From Vacuolonema iberomarrocanum LEGE 07170 (lineage in GTDB: Bacteria > Cyanobacteriota > Cyanobacteriia > Elainellales > Elainellaceae): a DNA stretch of 64,000 bases. Under the pieces are notes generated by a model, which saw only the letters and a program-made list of their open reading frames with translations, ran no database searches and was not told where the DNA came from. The position numbers and the translations under genes are program-made. Location of the stretch: the NCBI GenBank assembly GCA_015207365.1, contig JADEXA010000020.1, positions 1 through 64,000 of the forward strand. Direction: 5' to 3'. Positions 39,997-49,405 of the stretch are shown in pieces (within the stretch, counting starts at the first letter, position 1; each line of letters starts with the position of its first letter).

Positions 39997-40114
39997 GACC
40001 AACGGGCTACGCCATCGAGCCGCTTTAGAAAATGTATAGAGAATCCTCGTCACAAGTCAAAAACATGATTCGCCAGTAATGTAAAATTTGAGTTTGAATC
40101 TCATGGGTTAATCG

Positions 40115-40597
40115 ATGACGCTGCAACTGTCGGCGGCACAATTTCGGCAAATTTGTCGCCACGCTGAAGCTACCTATCCCGAAGAGTGCTGTGGGCTACT
40201 GTTGGGGACATGTGAGCGAGAGCCAGTAAGCGATTTAGAAACAGTTGTGGTGCAAGAAGTTTGGTCTGTTCACAATGCCTGGTCTACACATCAGGCGGAG
40301 GCGGCAGGCTGGCCCATTGAGGAGCACAACCGGGGCGATCGCTACTGGATTGACCCCAAGGATATGCTGGCAGCCCAGCGCTATGCCCGCGATCGAGCAC
40401 TAGATGTCGTTGGGGTGTATCACTCCCACCCCGACCACGCGGCAGTGCCGTCAGAGTGCGATCGCCAACTGGCATGGTCGTCCTACCGCTACCTCATCCT
40501 TTCCGTGCAGCAGGGCAAAACCAACGATATCCGCTGCTGGAGCCTGGATGCGGATCACCAGTTTCAACCCGATCCCCTCTGCGAACCCATCGCCTAA
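40115..40597 (+). CDS. JAMM/Mov34 metalloprotease (M67 family)
   Basis: A 160-residue JAB1/MPN domain protein. The zinc-binding JAMM motif is VGVYHSHPDHAAVPSECD, with H-x-H and the downstream Asp, and the catalytic Glu is in YPEECCGLLLG. In bacteria such enzymes (Mec-like) remove amino acids from the C-terminus of small ubiquitin-like sulfur carriers, exposing Gly-Gly. It is followed by moeB 92 bp downstream, as in other sulfur-carrier activation operons. No carrier gene (ThiS/MoaD/CysO-like) is adjacent. Cytoplasmic; short tail after the domain. Confidence 0.9.
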   Translation: MTLQLSAAQFRQICRHAEATYPEECCGLLLGTCEREPVSDLETVVVQEVWSVHNAWSTHQAEAAGWPIEEHNRGDRYWIDPKDMLAAQRYARDRALDVVGVYHSHPDHAAVPSECDRQLAWSSYRYLILSVQQGKTNDIRCWSLDADHQFQPDPLCEPIA

Positions 40598-40689
40598 CCC
40601 CCTGCATTCATTTCGCCACGTACCGCTCAACACGATTCATTCTTCATCGTTCATCCTCATTCACAGTACAACTCGCACCCAATTCGCCA

Positions 40690-41865
40690 ATGCTGAATCC
40701 AAACCTGGACGAGATCCAACTCACCAAAGACGACTATGAACGCTATTCCCGCCACCTGATTCTGCCAGAAGTGGGCGTTGATGGTCAGAAGCGACTCAAA
40801 GCTGCTAGCGTCCTCTGCATTGGCACGGGAGGATTGGGCTCGCCGCTATTGCTCTATCTGGCGGCGGCGGGCATTGGCCGTATTGGAATTGTAGACTTCG
40901 ATGTTGTTGACAGCTCTAACCTGCAGCGGCAGGTGATTCATGGCTCCTCCTGGGTTGGCAAGCCCAAGATTCAATCGGCCAAAAATCGCATTCTTGAAAT
41001 CAATCCCTATTGTCAGATCGACCTCTACGAAACGCGGCTGTCGTCCGAAAATGCCCTCGATATCGTGGCTCCTTACGATGTAGTGGTTGATGGTACCGAT
41101 AACTTCCCGACCCGTTACCTGGTCAATGATGCCTGCGTCTTGCTCAACAAGCCCAATGTCTATGGCTCTATCTTCCGGTTTGAAGGTCAGGCTAGTGTGT
41201 TTAACTACCAGGATGGGCCAAACTACCGCGACCTCTATCCTGAGCCTCCGCCACCAGGAATGGTTCCCTCCTGCGCGGAGGGCGGCGTGCTGGGTATCCT
41301 GCCTGGCGTCATTGGCACCATTCAAGCCACCGAAACCGTCAAGATTATTCTGGGCAGTGGCAATACCTTAAGCGGACGGCTGTTGCTCTACGATTCCTTG
41401 AACATGACCTTCCGGGAGTTGAAGCTGCGCCCCAATCCCGTGCGCCCCGTGATCGAAAAACTGATCGATTATGAAGAATTCTGCGGCATTCCCCAAGCGA
41501 AGGCCGCGGAGGATGCCCAAAAATCAGCGCTGGCCGAAATGTCGGTGGTGGAATTGAAGCAATTGCTGGATAGCGGCAAGGATGATTATCTGCTCGTGGA
41601 TGTCCGCAATCCGAATGAATACGAGATTGCTAAAATTCCCGGTTCTGTGCTAGTTCCCCTCCCGGATATTGAAGAGGGTGATGGCATTGCCCAGATTCAA
41701 GACAAGCTGAATGGGCATCGCTTGATTGTTCATTGCAAGATGGGTGGGCGATCGGCAAAGGCGCTGTCCATCCTCAAGGAAAAAGCCGGGATTGAGGGTA
41801 CGAATGTCACGGGTGGCATTCTCGCCTGGAGCAAGGACGTCGATCCGTCTGTGCCGGAATACTAG
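40690..41865 (+). CDS. moeB: MoeB/MoeZ: E1-like adenylyltransferase with rhodanese domain
   Basis: A 391-residue two-domain enzyme. Residues 1-255 are a ThiF/MoeB E1-like domain with the ATP loop CIGTGGLGSPLLLYLAAAG and catalytic-type residues in DFDVVDSSNLQRQVIH. The usual four zinc-binding cysteines cannot all be placed: PSCAEGGVLG gives one and the second C-x-x-C pair is not evident. Residues 285-391 form a rhodanese domain with active-site cysteine in IVHCKMGGRSAKAL. The enzyme adenylates a small sulfur carrier and loads sulfur on it for molybdopterin, thiamine or cysteine synthesis. The upstream JAMM protease fits such a pathway. The ATG at 40690 gives the family N-terminus. An intrinsic terminator follows. 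Confidence 0.9.
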   Translation: MLNPNLDEIQLTKDDYERYSRHLILPEVGVDGQKRLKAASVLCIGTGGLGSPLLLYLAAAGIGRIGIVDFDVVDSSNLQRQVIHGSSWVGKPKIQSAKNRILEINPYCQIDLYETRLSSENALDIVAPYDVVVDGTDNFPTRYLVNDACVLLNKPNVYGSIFRFEGQASVFNYQDGPNYRDLYPEPPPPGMVPSCAEGGVLGILPGVIGTIQATETVKIILGSGNTLSGRLLLYDSLNMTFRELKLRPNPVRPVIEKLIDYEEFCGIPQAKAAEDAQKSALAEMSVVELKQLLDSGKDDYLLVDVRNPNEYEIAKIPGSVLVPLPDIEEGDGIAQIQDKLNGHRLIVHCKMGGRSAKALSILKEKAGIEGTNVTGGILAWSKDVDPSVPEY

Positions 41866-41950
41866 GGCGATCATCGCGGCGAATAGATAATTGCCTATCC
41901 TGCATAGTTCCTCAATCTTAAAAATCAAAAGCGAGCTGACACAAGCTATG

Positions 41951-41983
41951 ATGCCCGATGCGATCGCACCGGGCATTTGTTTT
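41951..41983 (+). terminator. Intrinsic terminator after moeB
   Basis: ATGCCCG at 41951-41957 pairs with CGGGCAT at 41970-41976 with a 12-nt loop containing a HIP1-like GCGATCGC, and is followed by TTGTTTTA. A standard Rho-independent terminator for the JAMM-moeB unit. Confidence 0.75.
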
Positions 41984-42008
41984 ATGTCTATGCTTTGCAT
42001 CCCGTCAC

Positions 42009-42155
42009 GTCAAATCCGGTTAAAGAACCCAAATTATTGTTTGTGCCCGCTGCACTGCAATGCAGCGGGTACAAACAATAATTTGGGTTTGATGACTATA
42101 GCGGTGTGCAACCGCATTAAGCACAGCGCTATATCTTATCTAACCGGATTTGGTA
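42009..42155. repeat. Palindromic repeat family A with a nested family H element
   Basis: Outer arms TCAAATCCGGTTA (42010-42022) and TAACCGGATTTGGTAT (42140-42155) belong to family A. Inside is a variable core (AACCCAAATTATTGTTTGT and its complement around CCCGCTGC). Between core and right arm sits the 37-bp family H element (42097-42133). The right arm ends at the stop codon of the deacetylase gene (42156-42158). Confidence 0.85.
42097..42133. repeat. Palindromic repeat family H, short (core-less) copy
   Basis: TATAGCGGTGTGCAACCGCA, TTAAGCACAG and CGCTATA follow one another: terminal arms ATAGCG..GTGC and GCAC..GCGCTAT with no large internal palindrome. The long copy at 46737-46833 differs by a 60-bp insertion between CACAG and CGCTATA. 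Confidence 0.75.
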
Positions 42156-43085
42156 TTAGTAGACAGGCAAGCAGCGTTCAATAGTAGCAGCAACAGACTC
42201 GGAGAGAGCGCGGTAGTCGTATCCACCTTCTAGCCCGAAAACGATGCGATGGGTCAGTTGGAGGGCATAGTCGGTGAGGATGCCGTAGTCTTTGGGGCGC
42301 AGAGAAAGGTTCGCGAGGGGATCATCGTAGTTCGCATCGTAGCCCGCGCTGACGAGCAGTAGATCCGGCTGGAACTGCTGGAAGAAGGGAAGAATTTTAT
42401 CTTCAAACCGCACCTGATAGTCTTGCAGGCTACTGCCAGCAGGTAGCGGCAGGTTGAGGACGTTGTTGTGAAAACCCCGCTCGCCGGATGCTCCCGTGCC
42501 GGGATATTGGGGCGATTCATGTAAGGAGCAGAAGGCGATTTGGGGATTGGTTTCGACGCTCGCCTGCGTGCCATTGCCATGATGCACATCCCAGTCGAGG
42601 ATCCCGACGCGCTCGATTCCTGGCTGCTTCAAGGCGTAGTGAGCGGCGATCGCCACATTCGAGAGCAGGCAAAATCCCATTCCTTGGGTGGGCAGGGCAT
42701 GGTGTCCCGGTGGACGGCTGAGGACAAAGGCTGGCTGTCCGGTTTGCCGTACCACATCCACCCCATCTAACCAGGCGCTCACCGCTAGCATCGCCGCATC
42801 AACGCTTTTACTCGACAGCACCGTGTCGGGGTCGACCCGTCCTCCTCCCTGGAGTGCCAGGGTTTCCATCGCCGCAACATACCGTTCGGGGTGGATGGCA
42901 TAGACGGCCTCGGTGAGGCGATCGCCCTGTTGGGTGACGGGGGTGGGCGATCGCCAATCCAACTGATGCGCCCAGGGGAGCGATCGCAGATACGTCGTCA
43001 CAGCTGTCAACCGTCCCGCATTTTCGGGATGGAAATGACCCGTATCATGGTTCAAAAACTCATCAGAGTAAAAGATGGGAAACAT
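42156..43085 (-). CDS. Histone-deacetylase-family protein (acetylpolyamine/acetoin-type amidohydrolase)
   Basis: A 309-residue member of the arginase/deacetylase superfamily. Motifs are LSRPPGHHALPTQGMGFCL with the catalytic His pair, GILDWDVHHGNGTQASVE with metal-binding Asp and His, and VSAGYDANYDDPLANL near the C-terminus with the second metal-binding Asp. Bacterial members remove acetyl or related groups from polyamines, acetoin-type compounds or protein lysines; the substrate cannot be decided. The ATG at 43085 (MFPIFYSDEF) fits the family; an upstream ATG at 43103 is in frame. The stop codon abuts a family A palindromic repeat. It stands alone on the minus strand. Confidence 0.9.
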   Translation of the reverse strand: MFPIFYSDEFLNHDTGHFHPENAGRLTAVTTYLRSLPWAHQLDWRSPTPVTQQGDRLTEAVYAIHPERYVAAMETLALQGGGRVDPDTVLSSKSVDAAMLAVSAWLDGVDVVRQTGQPAFVLSRPPGHHALPTQGMGFCLLSNVAIAAHYALKQPGIERVGILDWDVHHGNGTQASVETNPQIAFCSLHESPQYPGTGASGERGFHNNVLNLPLPAGSSLQDYQVRFEDKILPFFQQFQPDLLLVSAGYDANYDDPLANLSLRPKDYGILTDYALQLTHRIVFGLEGGYDYRALSESVAATIERCLPVY

Positions 43086-44031
43086 AGCCGTCACTAAACC
43101 CATGGGAGAGCAAACATTCCAGTTTCTACGGCTGTTGTCAGGAGCTGGATCAAACAGGAAACCCTGACCAAACCGTACGCTGAGTTGAAGATAAAGGGAA
43201 ATCGGTTAGCGATGAAAACGGGGTCGAAGACATGACTCAGGCTGTCAATTTTTTCCTATCATTTCCCCCTAACAAACCTCTTGTCGAATGAAAGGAATTC
43301 GCAACAGGTTAATCCGCAAAGCATTGATTCAAGATATAGGGATAAAACCATACTTTTTTCTGATTTGACAAGATGGCCTCCATTGGGAATAGCCAGGGAG
43401 AAATTGACGTCACAGAGATGGCTGATCGGCTGAACCAATCTCAGAGAGGGTGTTCGCTCTAATTGTCTCATTTTGTGCTACAATCGAAAAGCTTACAATC
43501 CTTGCATAATGATAGTTTCAGCCGCCTCTACCTCTGGGTTTCTCAAATGATTGAGGGGTTTTCAATCAAGCCAATGAGAATGTGGTGTCCCTGCTCATTT
43601 GACATGCATTTTACCCATCTCTTTGTGCCCTTGATTGATCGTCGCAAATTGGCTGCGTCTTCCGTCGTGCAAGTACCTCCCAGCGCGCCATCCAATGGAG
43701 GAGTGCGAGTATTCTACCGCCAATGTGTTTAGGCCACCCTCCATGCTCAACTTTTTTCACGATTTGCTATTCGTTTTGTTATCTGCTTGTGACGCTGTCG
43801 ATTCCCCATCTATTGCTGAGATCTCTGCTCCAAAACCCCAAGCAGATTCAGATGTCAACGCCAAGATTTCGCTAGCTGACATGGGCTCTTTCACATAGCA
43901 GGACAAGCGTCAGGGCACATCGCCACCATCTGCGCGATCGCCGCGTTTTAACGTTGTCGCATTCTTGATTTTCTTTTCTACGGTTTGACTGCCTAACCGT
44001 TTTCTCGCATAGCACTGGAGTATCACACCCT
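43086..44031. other. Intergenic region before gyrA, no supported gene
   Basis: About 950 bp. Frames at 43463-43732 and 43635-43898 overlap in different registers and show no family similarity; the 3' part of the second could be a short lipoprotein-like peptide but without a ribosome-binding site. No repeat of the families listed here was found. The gyrA promoter must lie in the right part. Confidence 0.4.
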
Positions 44032-46701
44032 ATGACTTTTTCCCAGGACTCCCCTCAGGATCGGATCATCCCCACTGACTTGCGATTGGAGATGTCTCGT
44101 TCCTACCTGGAATACGCCATGAGCGTGATTGTGGGACGCGCCTTGCCCGATGCGCGAGATGGGCTGAAGCCCGTTCACCGTCGCATTCTCTACGCTATGC
44201 ATGAATTGGGCTTAATGCCCGATCGCCCCTTCCGTAAGTGCGCCAGGGTGGTGGGAGATGTCATTGGTAAATATCACCCCCACGGCGACCAGGCGGTCTA
44301 CGATGCGCTGGTGCGGATGGCGCAGGAGTTTTCGATGCGATCGCCCCTGGTAGATGGGCATGGCAACTTTGGCTCGGTCGACAATGACCCCCCGGCGGCC
44401 ATGCGATATACAGAATGTCGCCTCCGCCCCATCACGACCAGCGCCCTGCTGCAAGACATCGAATCCGAAACCGTTGACTTTCTACCCAACTATGACGGGT
44501 CGCAGCAGGAGCCCATCGTTCTTCCCGCCCGTGTGCCCCAGTTGTTGCTCAACGGCTCGTCCGGGATTGCGGTGGGCATGGCTACCAACATTCCGCCCCA
44601 CAACCTGGGCGAATTGATGAATGGCTTAGTGGCGTTGATCCACAATCCCGAACTCAGCGATGCCGACCTGCTGCGGTATATCCCTGGCCCCGACTTTCCC
44701 ACCGGGGGGCAAATTCTCGGAACGAGTGGGATCCGCGAAGCCTACCTGACGGGGCGGGGGAGCGTCACCATGCGCGGAGTCGCATCAATCGAGACCCTAG
44801 AGCGGCGTGGGCAGCCCGATCGCGAAGCCATCATCATCACTGAGCTACCGTTCCAAACCAACAAGGCGGCCATGATCGAGCGCATCGCCGAAATGGTGAA
44901 CGAGCGGCGGTTGGAGGGCATCTCAGATATTCGGGATGAGAGCGATCGCGACGGGATGCGCATCGTCATTGAGCTGCGGCGAGATGCCTATCCCCGTGTG
45001 GTGCTGAACAACCTGTATAAGGCAACCCCGCTACAGAGCAACTTTGGGGTCAACACGCTGGCGTTGGTCAACGGAGAGCCCCAACTGCTGAGCCTCAAGC
45101 AATCGCTCCAGGTTTTCCTCGACTTCCGCATAGAAACCATTACTCGCCGTACCCGCTACGAATTACGGAGGGCGCAGGAGAAAGATCACCTATTGCAGGG
45201 CTTGTTGATTGCCCTAGAGAATCTAGACGCGATCATTGCCCTGATCCGCAGTGCAGCGGATACCCCAACGGCCAAGCAAGCCCTGATGCAAGACTACGAA
45301 CTGTCGGAAGTTCAGGCGGATGCCATCTTGCAAATGCAACTGCGCCGCCTGACGGCACTAGAAGCCGAAAAGATTCACCGGGAGCATGAAGAATTGCTGA
45401 CCCGAATCGAAGACTTGCAGGACATCTTGAATCGGCGGGAACGTATTCTCAGCATCATTGAAGAGGAAGCGACGACGCTGCGGGAAGCCCATGCAACCCC
45501 TCGCCGCACGGTGATTGAACTGGCGGATGGCGATTTGGGTGACACCGATCTGATCGCCAATGAGCAGGCGGTAATTTTGCTAACAGAGCAGGGCTATATC
45601 AAGCGCATGCCCGTGAGTGCTTTTGAGCTGCAAAGCCGTGCGACTCGGGGCAAAGCAGGCGCTCGGATGAAGGAAGAAGATGGGGTCTACCAGTTCTTCT
45701 CCTGCAATGACCACGACAGTATTTTGTTCTTTAGCGATCGCGGCATTTCCTACTCCCTGAAGGCGTATCAGATTCCCACCAGCTCTCGCACGGCAAGGGG
45801 GGTGCCCATCGTGCAGGTTCTGCCCATCTCCCACGAAGAGCGCATTACCTCGATGCTCCCCATCACCGAATTCACCGATGAGGATTATCTGGTGATGCTG
45901 ACCCGGCGGGGGTTCATCAAGAAAACGGTTCTGTCTGCTTTTTCGAATATTCGCACCAACGGACTTATCGCTATCTCCCTGGAAGATGATGACGAACTAC
46001 GCTGGGTGCGGCTGGCCCGTCGGGAAAACAGCATCATCATCGGCAGTCGCAAGGGGATGACCATCCACTTCCAGGCCAGTGACGATCAACTGCGACCCCT
46101 AGGGCGCCCGACCCGTGGGGTAAAGGCCATGAACCTGCGGGATGGTGATGAGCTTATCAGCATGGACATCCTCTCCAGCCAGGTGGCCGACATGCTGGCC
46201 AGCGAAGGCGCAGCGGATGCAGATACGGAGGACAACGGCGATGAGGCCGAAGAGGTCGAGGTGACCCAGGGGCCCTGGGTATTGGTGGTGACGACATCGG
46301 GTCTGGGTAAGCGGGTTCCGATTCACCACTTCCGCTTGCAGAACCGTGCAGGGATGGGGCTGCGCTCCATTAAGTTCCGAAGGACAGATGATCAGCTGGC
46401 TGCTCTGCTAATCGTTAATGAGGGAGACGAGATGATGTTGGTGACCAATCGCGGCATCATTATTCGTCAGTCGGTCAATGCAATTTCCAGTCAGTCCCGC
46501 TCGGCCACAGGGGTTCGGCTCCAGCGGTTGGACGATGATGATGCGGTCGCAGCTGTTGCGCTGGTTCCCCCAGCGGCGGAAGGAGCCGAAGATGAAGACG
46601 AGGAAGGGGACGGCGATGATGGCGAAGGGAATGAAGCGATCGCCCCCGACGACGCGGATGCAACCCCAATGGGTGCCGATATGCCAGCGGATGATGAATA
46701 G
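44032..46701 (+). CDS. gyrA: DNA gyrase subunit A
   Basis: An 889-residue type IIA topoisomerase subunit that cuts and rejoins DNA to introduce negative supercoils together with GyrB. The catalytic tyrosine is Tyr126 in [10 protein letters not shown]. The quinolone-determining region reads [18 protein letters not shown], with Gln87 at the position of Ser83 in Escherichia coli. The breakage-reunion domain continues to about 480. The C-terminal DNA-wrapping propeller shows a GyrA-box-like [13 protein letters not shown], a change from the usual QRRGGKG. Two acidic segments stand out: an insertion around 725-745 ([16 protein letters not shown]) and a tail of about 40 residues rich in Asp and Glu. 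Some cyanobacteria carry a second GyrA/ParC-like gene, so ParC cannot be entirely excluded. Confidence 0.93.
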   Translation: MTFSQDSPQDRIIPTDLRLEMSRSYLEYAMSVIVGRALPDARDGLKPVHRRILYAMHELGLMPDRPFRKCARVVGDVIGKYHPHGDQAVYDALVRMAQEFSMRSPLVDGHGNFGSVDNDPPAAMRYTECRLRPITTSALLQDIESETVDFLPNYDGSQQEPIVLPARVPQLLLNGSSGIAVGMATNIPPHNLGELMNGLVALIHNPELSDADLLRYIPGPDFPTGGQILGTSGIREAYLTGRGSVTMRGVASIETLERRGQPDREAIIITELPFQTNKAAMIERIAEMVNERRLEGISDIRDESDRDGMRIVIELRRDAYPRVVLNNLYKATPLQSNFGVNTLALVNGEPQLLSLKQSLQVFLDFRIETITRRTRYELRRAQEKDHLLQGLLIALENLDAIIALIRSAADTPTAKQALMQDYELSEVQADAILQMQLRRLTALEAEKIHREHEELLTRIEDLQDILNRRERILSIIEEEATTLREAHATPRRTVIELADGDLGDTDLIANEQAVILLTEQGYIKRMPVSAFELQSRATRGKAGARMKEEDGVYQFFSCNDHDSILFFSDRGISYSLKAYQIPTSSRTARGVPIVQVLPISHEERITSMLPITEFTDEDYLVMLTRRGFIKKTVLSAFSNIRTNGLIAISLEDDDELRWVRLARRENSIIIGSRKGMTIHFQASDDQLRPLGRPTRGVKAMNLRDGDELISMDILSSQVADMLASEGAADADTEDNGDEAEEVEVTQGPWVLVVTTSGLGKRVPIHHFRLQNRAGMGLRSIKFRRTDDQLAALLIVNEGDEMMLVTNRGIIIRQSVNAISSQSRSATGVRLQRLDDDDAVAAVALVPPAAEGAEDEDEEGDGDDGEGNEAIAPDDADATPMGADMPADDE

Positions 46702-47021
46702 TTTTTAGCGATTATCTTGATTCTCAAACCTCTACTTATAGCGGTGTGCAACCGCATCAAGCACAGAAATGGTTGCGTGTGGGCGCGTCGCGCCCACACG
46801 CAACCGTACTTACCTAACGCACACAGCGCTATAAAACGTCAATGCAGCGGTGTTAAATCTCTTGACCTTAAACAAGTATTAAGGGTCGCGATCGCTATAT
46901 TTTTTTCGGCCATTGGGCTGAAATAAACCGGAACATTCTTGATCCCTCTATGCGTCCCCTTGATCTTCTGTAAAGATAGGAAAAGATAAGTAGATTCATA
47001 AGAGACATAAATCATTTGCCA
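46702..47021. other. Intergenic region after gyrA
   Basis: Holds the long family H palindromic repeat at 46737-46833. The remaining 190 bp contain A/T-rich sequence that probably includes the promoter of the DICT gene; no clear motif. Confidence 0.5.
46737..46833. repeat. Palindromic repeat family H, long copy
   Basis: TATAGCGGTGTGCAACCGCA, TCAAGCACAG, then a 55-bp segment with a perfect hairpin (GGTTGCGTGTGGGCGCG and its complement), then a second CACAG and CGCTATA. CACAG therefore occurs at both edges of the insert (46762-46766 and 46822-46826). The first part and the end match the short copy at 42097-42133. Confidence 0.85.
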
Positions 47022-48491
47022 ATGTTACCGGGCTCCATTCTCCAAAAGCTGAAAGATCGGGTTACCTCAATGGATGGCGGTGGAACGCTCAACCTTGGGG
47101 TTTACTACAAAAACACGCTGGTAGCCCTCTGCCATGCCCTTGAAGATGCGCTGCTGGAAGCGGATTACTCGTCTCTAGTCATCACAGCTTTTCAGCGCGG
47201 ACAGTGGTATCTGCAAGAGGCCGATCGCTATAGCGACATTGCAAAGCGATCGCGTCATGTCACGATCATGGCGTCTGCTGATTCCAGCTTTGCCGAGCAT
47301 CCCACCAGCCAGTTGCCTAATGTTTCTCTGGTTAGCCTCAGGGACAATGACCCGGTCGAGCAGGAATGGCATCTGATCATCGTGTCACCCAATTACACAG
47401 CGATGGTGCTGTGCCAGGAGCTTTCAGATGCAGATTATGGCCCCGAAGGCCCTCCGGCTCATGATCTGTCTCGCAAGTTCTATGGATTTTGGACCTTTGA
47501 GCCGACGTTGGTACAGGAGACGGCGCGGCTGGCGATCGCCCATATTGAAGATTACAATCGCGACCTCGCTATCCAGTTGGATCAGCATTTCCAGGATATT
47601 GTTGCCCGTTCTCAGGCAGACGGTGCCCTATGTGGTGTTCCCACCACCGATAACTTGGGCAATATTGTGGGCCAGGTGGTGAGCTATCTACAAAATAGCT
47701 ACCAGGGTTTATCCGGTCATGCCGAAATCGGGTTTGACGCTTACCCTTTGCGACTGGGCAAAAATTTAGTGTCCAATGAGTTGCAAGCGTTTCTGCGGAT
47801 GGCACAACTGATCGACCAGACCGACCTGAGCAACCCGATGGCAGCGGCAGAGGTGGCCACCCTCGCCGAAAGTCTGGGGCAATTGCTCGATCTGCCCGCC
47901 TGGCAACTGCATCGGTTGCGGCTGGCCGGGCTGCTCCATCGGATCGCCACACTCCCCTCGGTGACATCAACCCTGCAAACTGCAGCCGTGGATGTGCCAA
48001 GCGGAGAAGTCGCACCCTCCTGTCCGCTACTACCCGGAACGCAGATCCTGCGGAAGATGAACCGGATGAAGGCGATCGCCACCATCCTGACCCATCAAAG
48101 CGAAGCCTGGGATGGCTCTGGTACTCCAGCGGGCTTATCAGGCGACGCCATTCCCCTAGAGTCGCGCATCCTTGGATTGGTTTCCTGCTTCCAAGAACAG
48201 TTAGCCACACGCTGCTCGGCGGCTCTGGCGGCGACCAGTGGTCAGCAGACCGGGGCGTTGGATGTGGCCACCCCTGAAGATCTGGCCACCGCTCTAGCAG
48301 AGTGTCAGCCAGAAGATAGCCTACGTTGGGATCCAAAACTGCTGGAAGCTTTCTCGTTGCTTGTCTCTGGATTGCAACAAGGGCTGAGCCTATCCGTGGC
48401 GTTGCCGCGAGTCTCATCAGGGCTATGGCTGCTCGACTCCCATTCAGATGAGGAACTCATCAATCCTCAGCCTGCTTCAACCTCCGCCTAG
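47022..48491 (+). CDS. DICT-domain protein with degenerate HD-GYP-like domain
   Basis: A 489-residue regulator. Residues about 1-190 form a DICT sensory domain (GSILQKLKDRVTSMDGGGTL, later RKFYGFWTFEPTLVQETARL in part), a module found in bacterial c-di-GMP and light or stress signalling proteins. Residues about 250-470 resemble an HD-GYP phosphodiesterase: LAGLLHRIATLPS in place of LLHDIGK, and WDGSGTPAGLSGDAIPLESRILGL in part in place of WDGSGYP. The catalytic His-Asp and the GYP Tyr are thus replaced (HR, GTP), so it is probably a sensor without hydrolase activity. ATG 47022 is preferred over a TTG two codons earlier. It ends next to an inverted family F repeat. Confidence 0.8.
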   Translation: MLPGSILQKLKDRVTSMDGGGTLNLGVYYKNTLVALCHALEDALLEADYSSLVITAFQRGQWYLQEADRYSDIAKRSRHVTIMASADSSFAEHPTSQLPNVSLVSLRDNDPVEQEWHLIIVSPNYTAMVLCQELSDADYGPEGPPAHDLSRKFYGFWTFEPTLVQETARLAIAHIEDYNRDLAIQLDQHFQDIVARSQADGALCGVPTTDNLGNIVGQVVSYLQNSYQGLSGHAEIGFDAYPLRLGKNLVSNELQAFLRMAQLIDQTDLSNPMAAAEVATLAESLGQLLDLPAWQLHRLRLAGLLHRIATLPSVTSTLQTAAVDVPSGEVAPSCPLLPGTQILRKMNRMKAIATILTHQSEAWDGSGTPAGLSGDAIPLESRILGLVSCFQEQLATRCSAALAATSGQQTGALDVATPEDLATALAECQPEDSLRWDPKLLEAFSLLVSGLQQGLSLSVALPRVSSGLWLLDSHSDEELINPQPASTSA

Positions 48492-48499
48492 ACCGGGTT

Positions 48500-48574
48500 G
48501 CAGAATCCAAGGATGATTTTTCTGAGAAGGGGCATACCACTCCTTCTCAGAAAAAATCACCCCCAATCAGCAAT
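48500..48574. repeat. Palindromic repeat family F, inverted copy
   Basis: In reverse complement this reads ATTGCTGATTGGGGG, a hairpin (CTGAGAAGG with CCTTCTCAG), then AAAAATCATCC and ATTCTGC. It matches the element at 26376-26454 and lies in opposite orientation. It starts 9 bp after the stop of the DICT gene. Confidence 0.75.
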
Positions 48575-48674
48575 GCCGCCTAGACTGATACCATGTGTCA
48601 AAACGATTGATTACGCTGTCCAAGCACATTTCTGTTTCAGTTGTTCCCCTTGCCCTCAGACTATCGCACCACCC

Positions 48675-49310
48675 ATGGACATCGACGCTATCCGTGCCGG
48701 AAAATTGCAGCAGTTGTCGGGAGTTCGTCTCGAAGACGAGGAGCTTTCAGAGGCTGCGTTACAAAAAGCTAACCTGGTTGGGGCAAGTTTGGCAGGCTGT
48801 AACCTGCATCGAGCACAACTCAACAGCGCCCACCTCGAAGGTGCCAATCTGACAGGCTGCAATCTGGCAGAGGCAGACTTACGGGCGAATCTAGCCGGGG
48901 CAAACCTGATTCAAGCCAATCTTACCGAAGCCGATTTACGCGGCAGCAACTTGCGGGGGGCAAACCTCATGCAGGTCAATGTTTCGGGTGCAGCGATGGC
49001 CGGCGCGTTCTTCAGTGGTGCGAATCTGGCAAACGCCAACCTCCAAAGTGCCGACCTGCGAGGAGCCGACTTGCGGGGCTGCAACCTCACTCAAGTCAAT
49101 CTTCAAGGAGCAAATCTTCAGCAAGCGGATCTGCGCGGAGCAACCTTGCTGGAAGCAAACCTAGAGGAAGCCGATTTGCAGGGAGCCAATCTTGCCGGGG
49201 CAAACTTTAGTCGTGCCAATCTGCTCTGTGCTCGCCTTCAAGGGGTGAACATCGATGGCACTATCTTGGACGAAGCTTATCTTGTCGGCACCGAGTTGGC
49301 GCAGGTATAG
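48675..49310 (+). CDS. Pentapeptide-repeat protein
   Basis: A 211-residue protein made of about 32 pentapeptide repeats of the A(N/D)LxG type from residue 20 onward (ANLVGASLAGCNLHRAQLNS and so on). They fold as a right-handed quadrilateral beta-helix. There is no signal peptide or membrane anchor. Such proteins are very common in cyanobacteria, and some mimic DNA to bind gyrase, but no feature here shows that role. The ATG at 48675 begins a short non-repeat cap (MDIDAIRAGKLQQLSGVRLE). Repeat register is kept to the C-terminus. It is followed at 95 bp by a secreted-protein gene. Confidence 0.9.
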   Translation: MDIDAIRAGKLQQLSGVRLEDEELSEAALQKANLVGASLAGCNLHRAQLNSAHLEGANLTGCNLAEADLRANLAGANLIQANLTEADLRGSNLRGANLMQVNVSGAAMAGAFFSGANLANANLQSADLRGADLRGCNLTQVNLQGANLQQADLRGATLLEANLEEADLQGANLAGANFSRANLLCARLQGVNIDGTILDEAYLVGTELAQV

Positions 49311-49405
49311 CGTAATCCTGCCTCTTTCGACAGATGGCGAATTGGGAAAGTGTCGCGACGGTAGTAAGGGTAGGTTTAGAGAATGATCATCGAATGAAGG
49401 TTGTA

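Noticed and set aside
43635..43898. Lipoprotein gene before gyrA
   Set aside because: No ribosome-binding site, no proper lipobox, and an overlapping frame of the same length.
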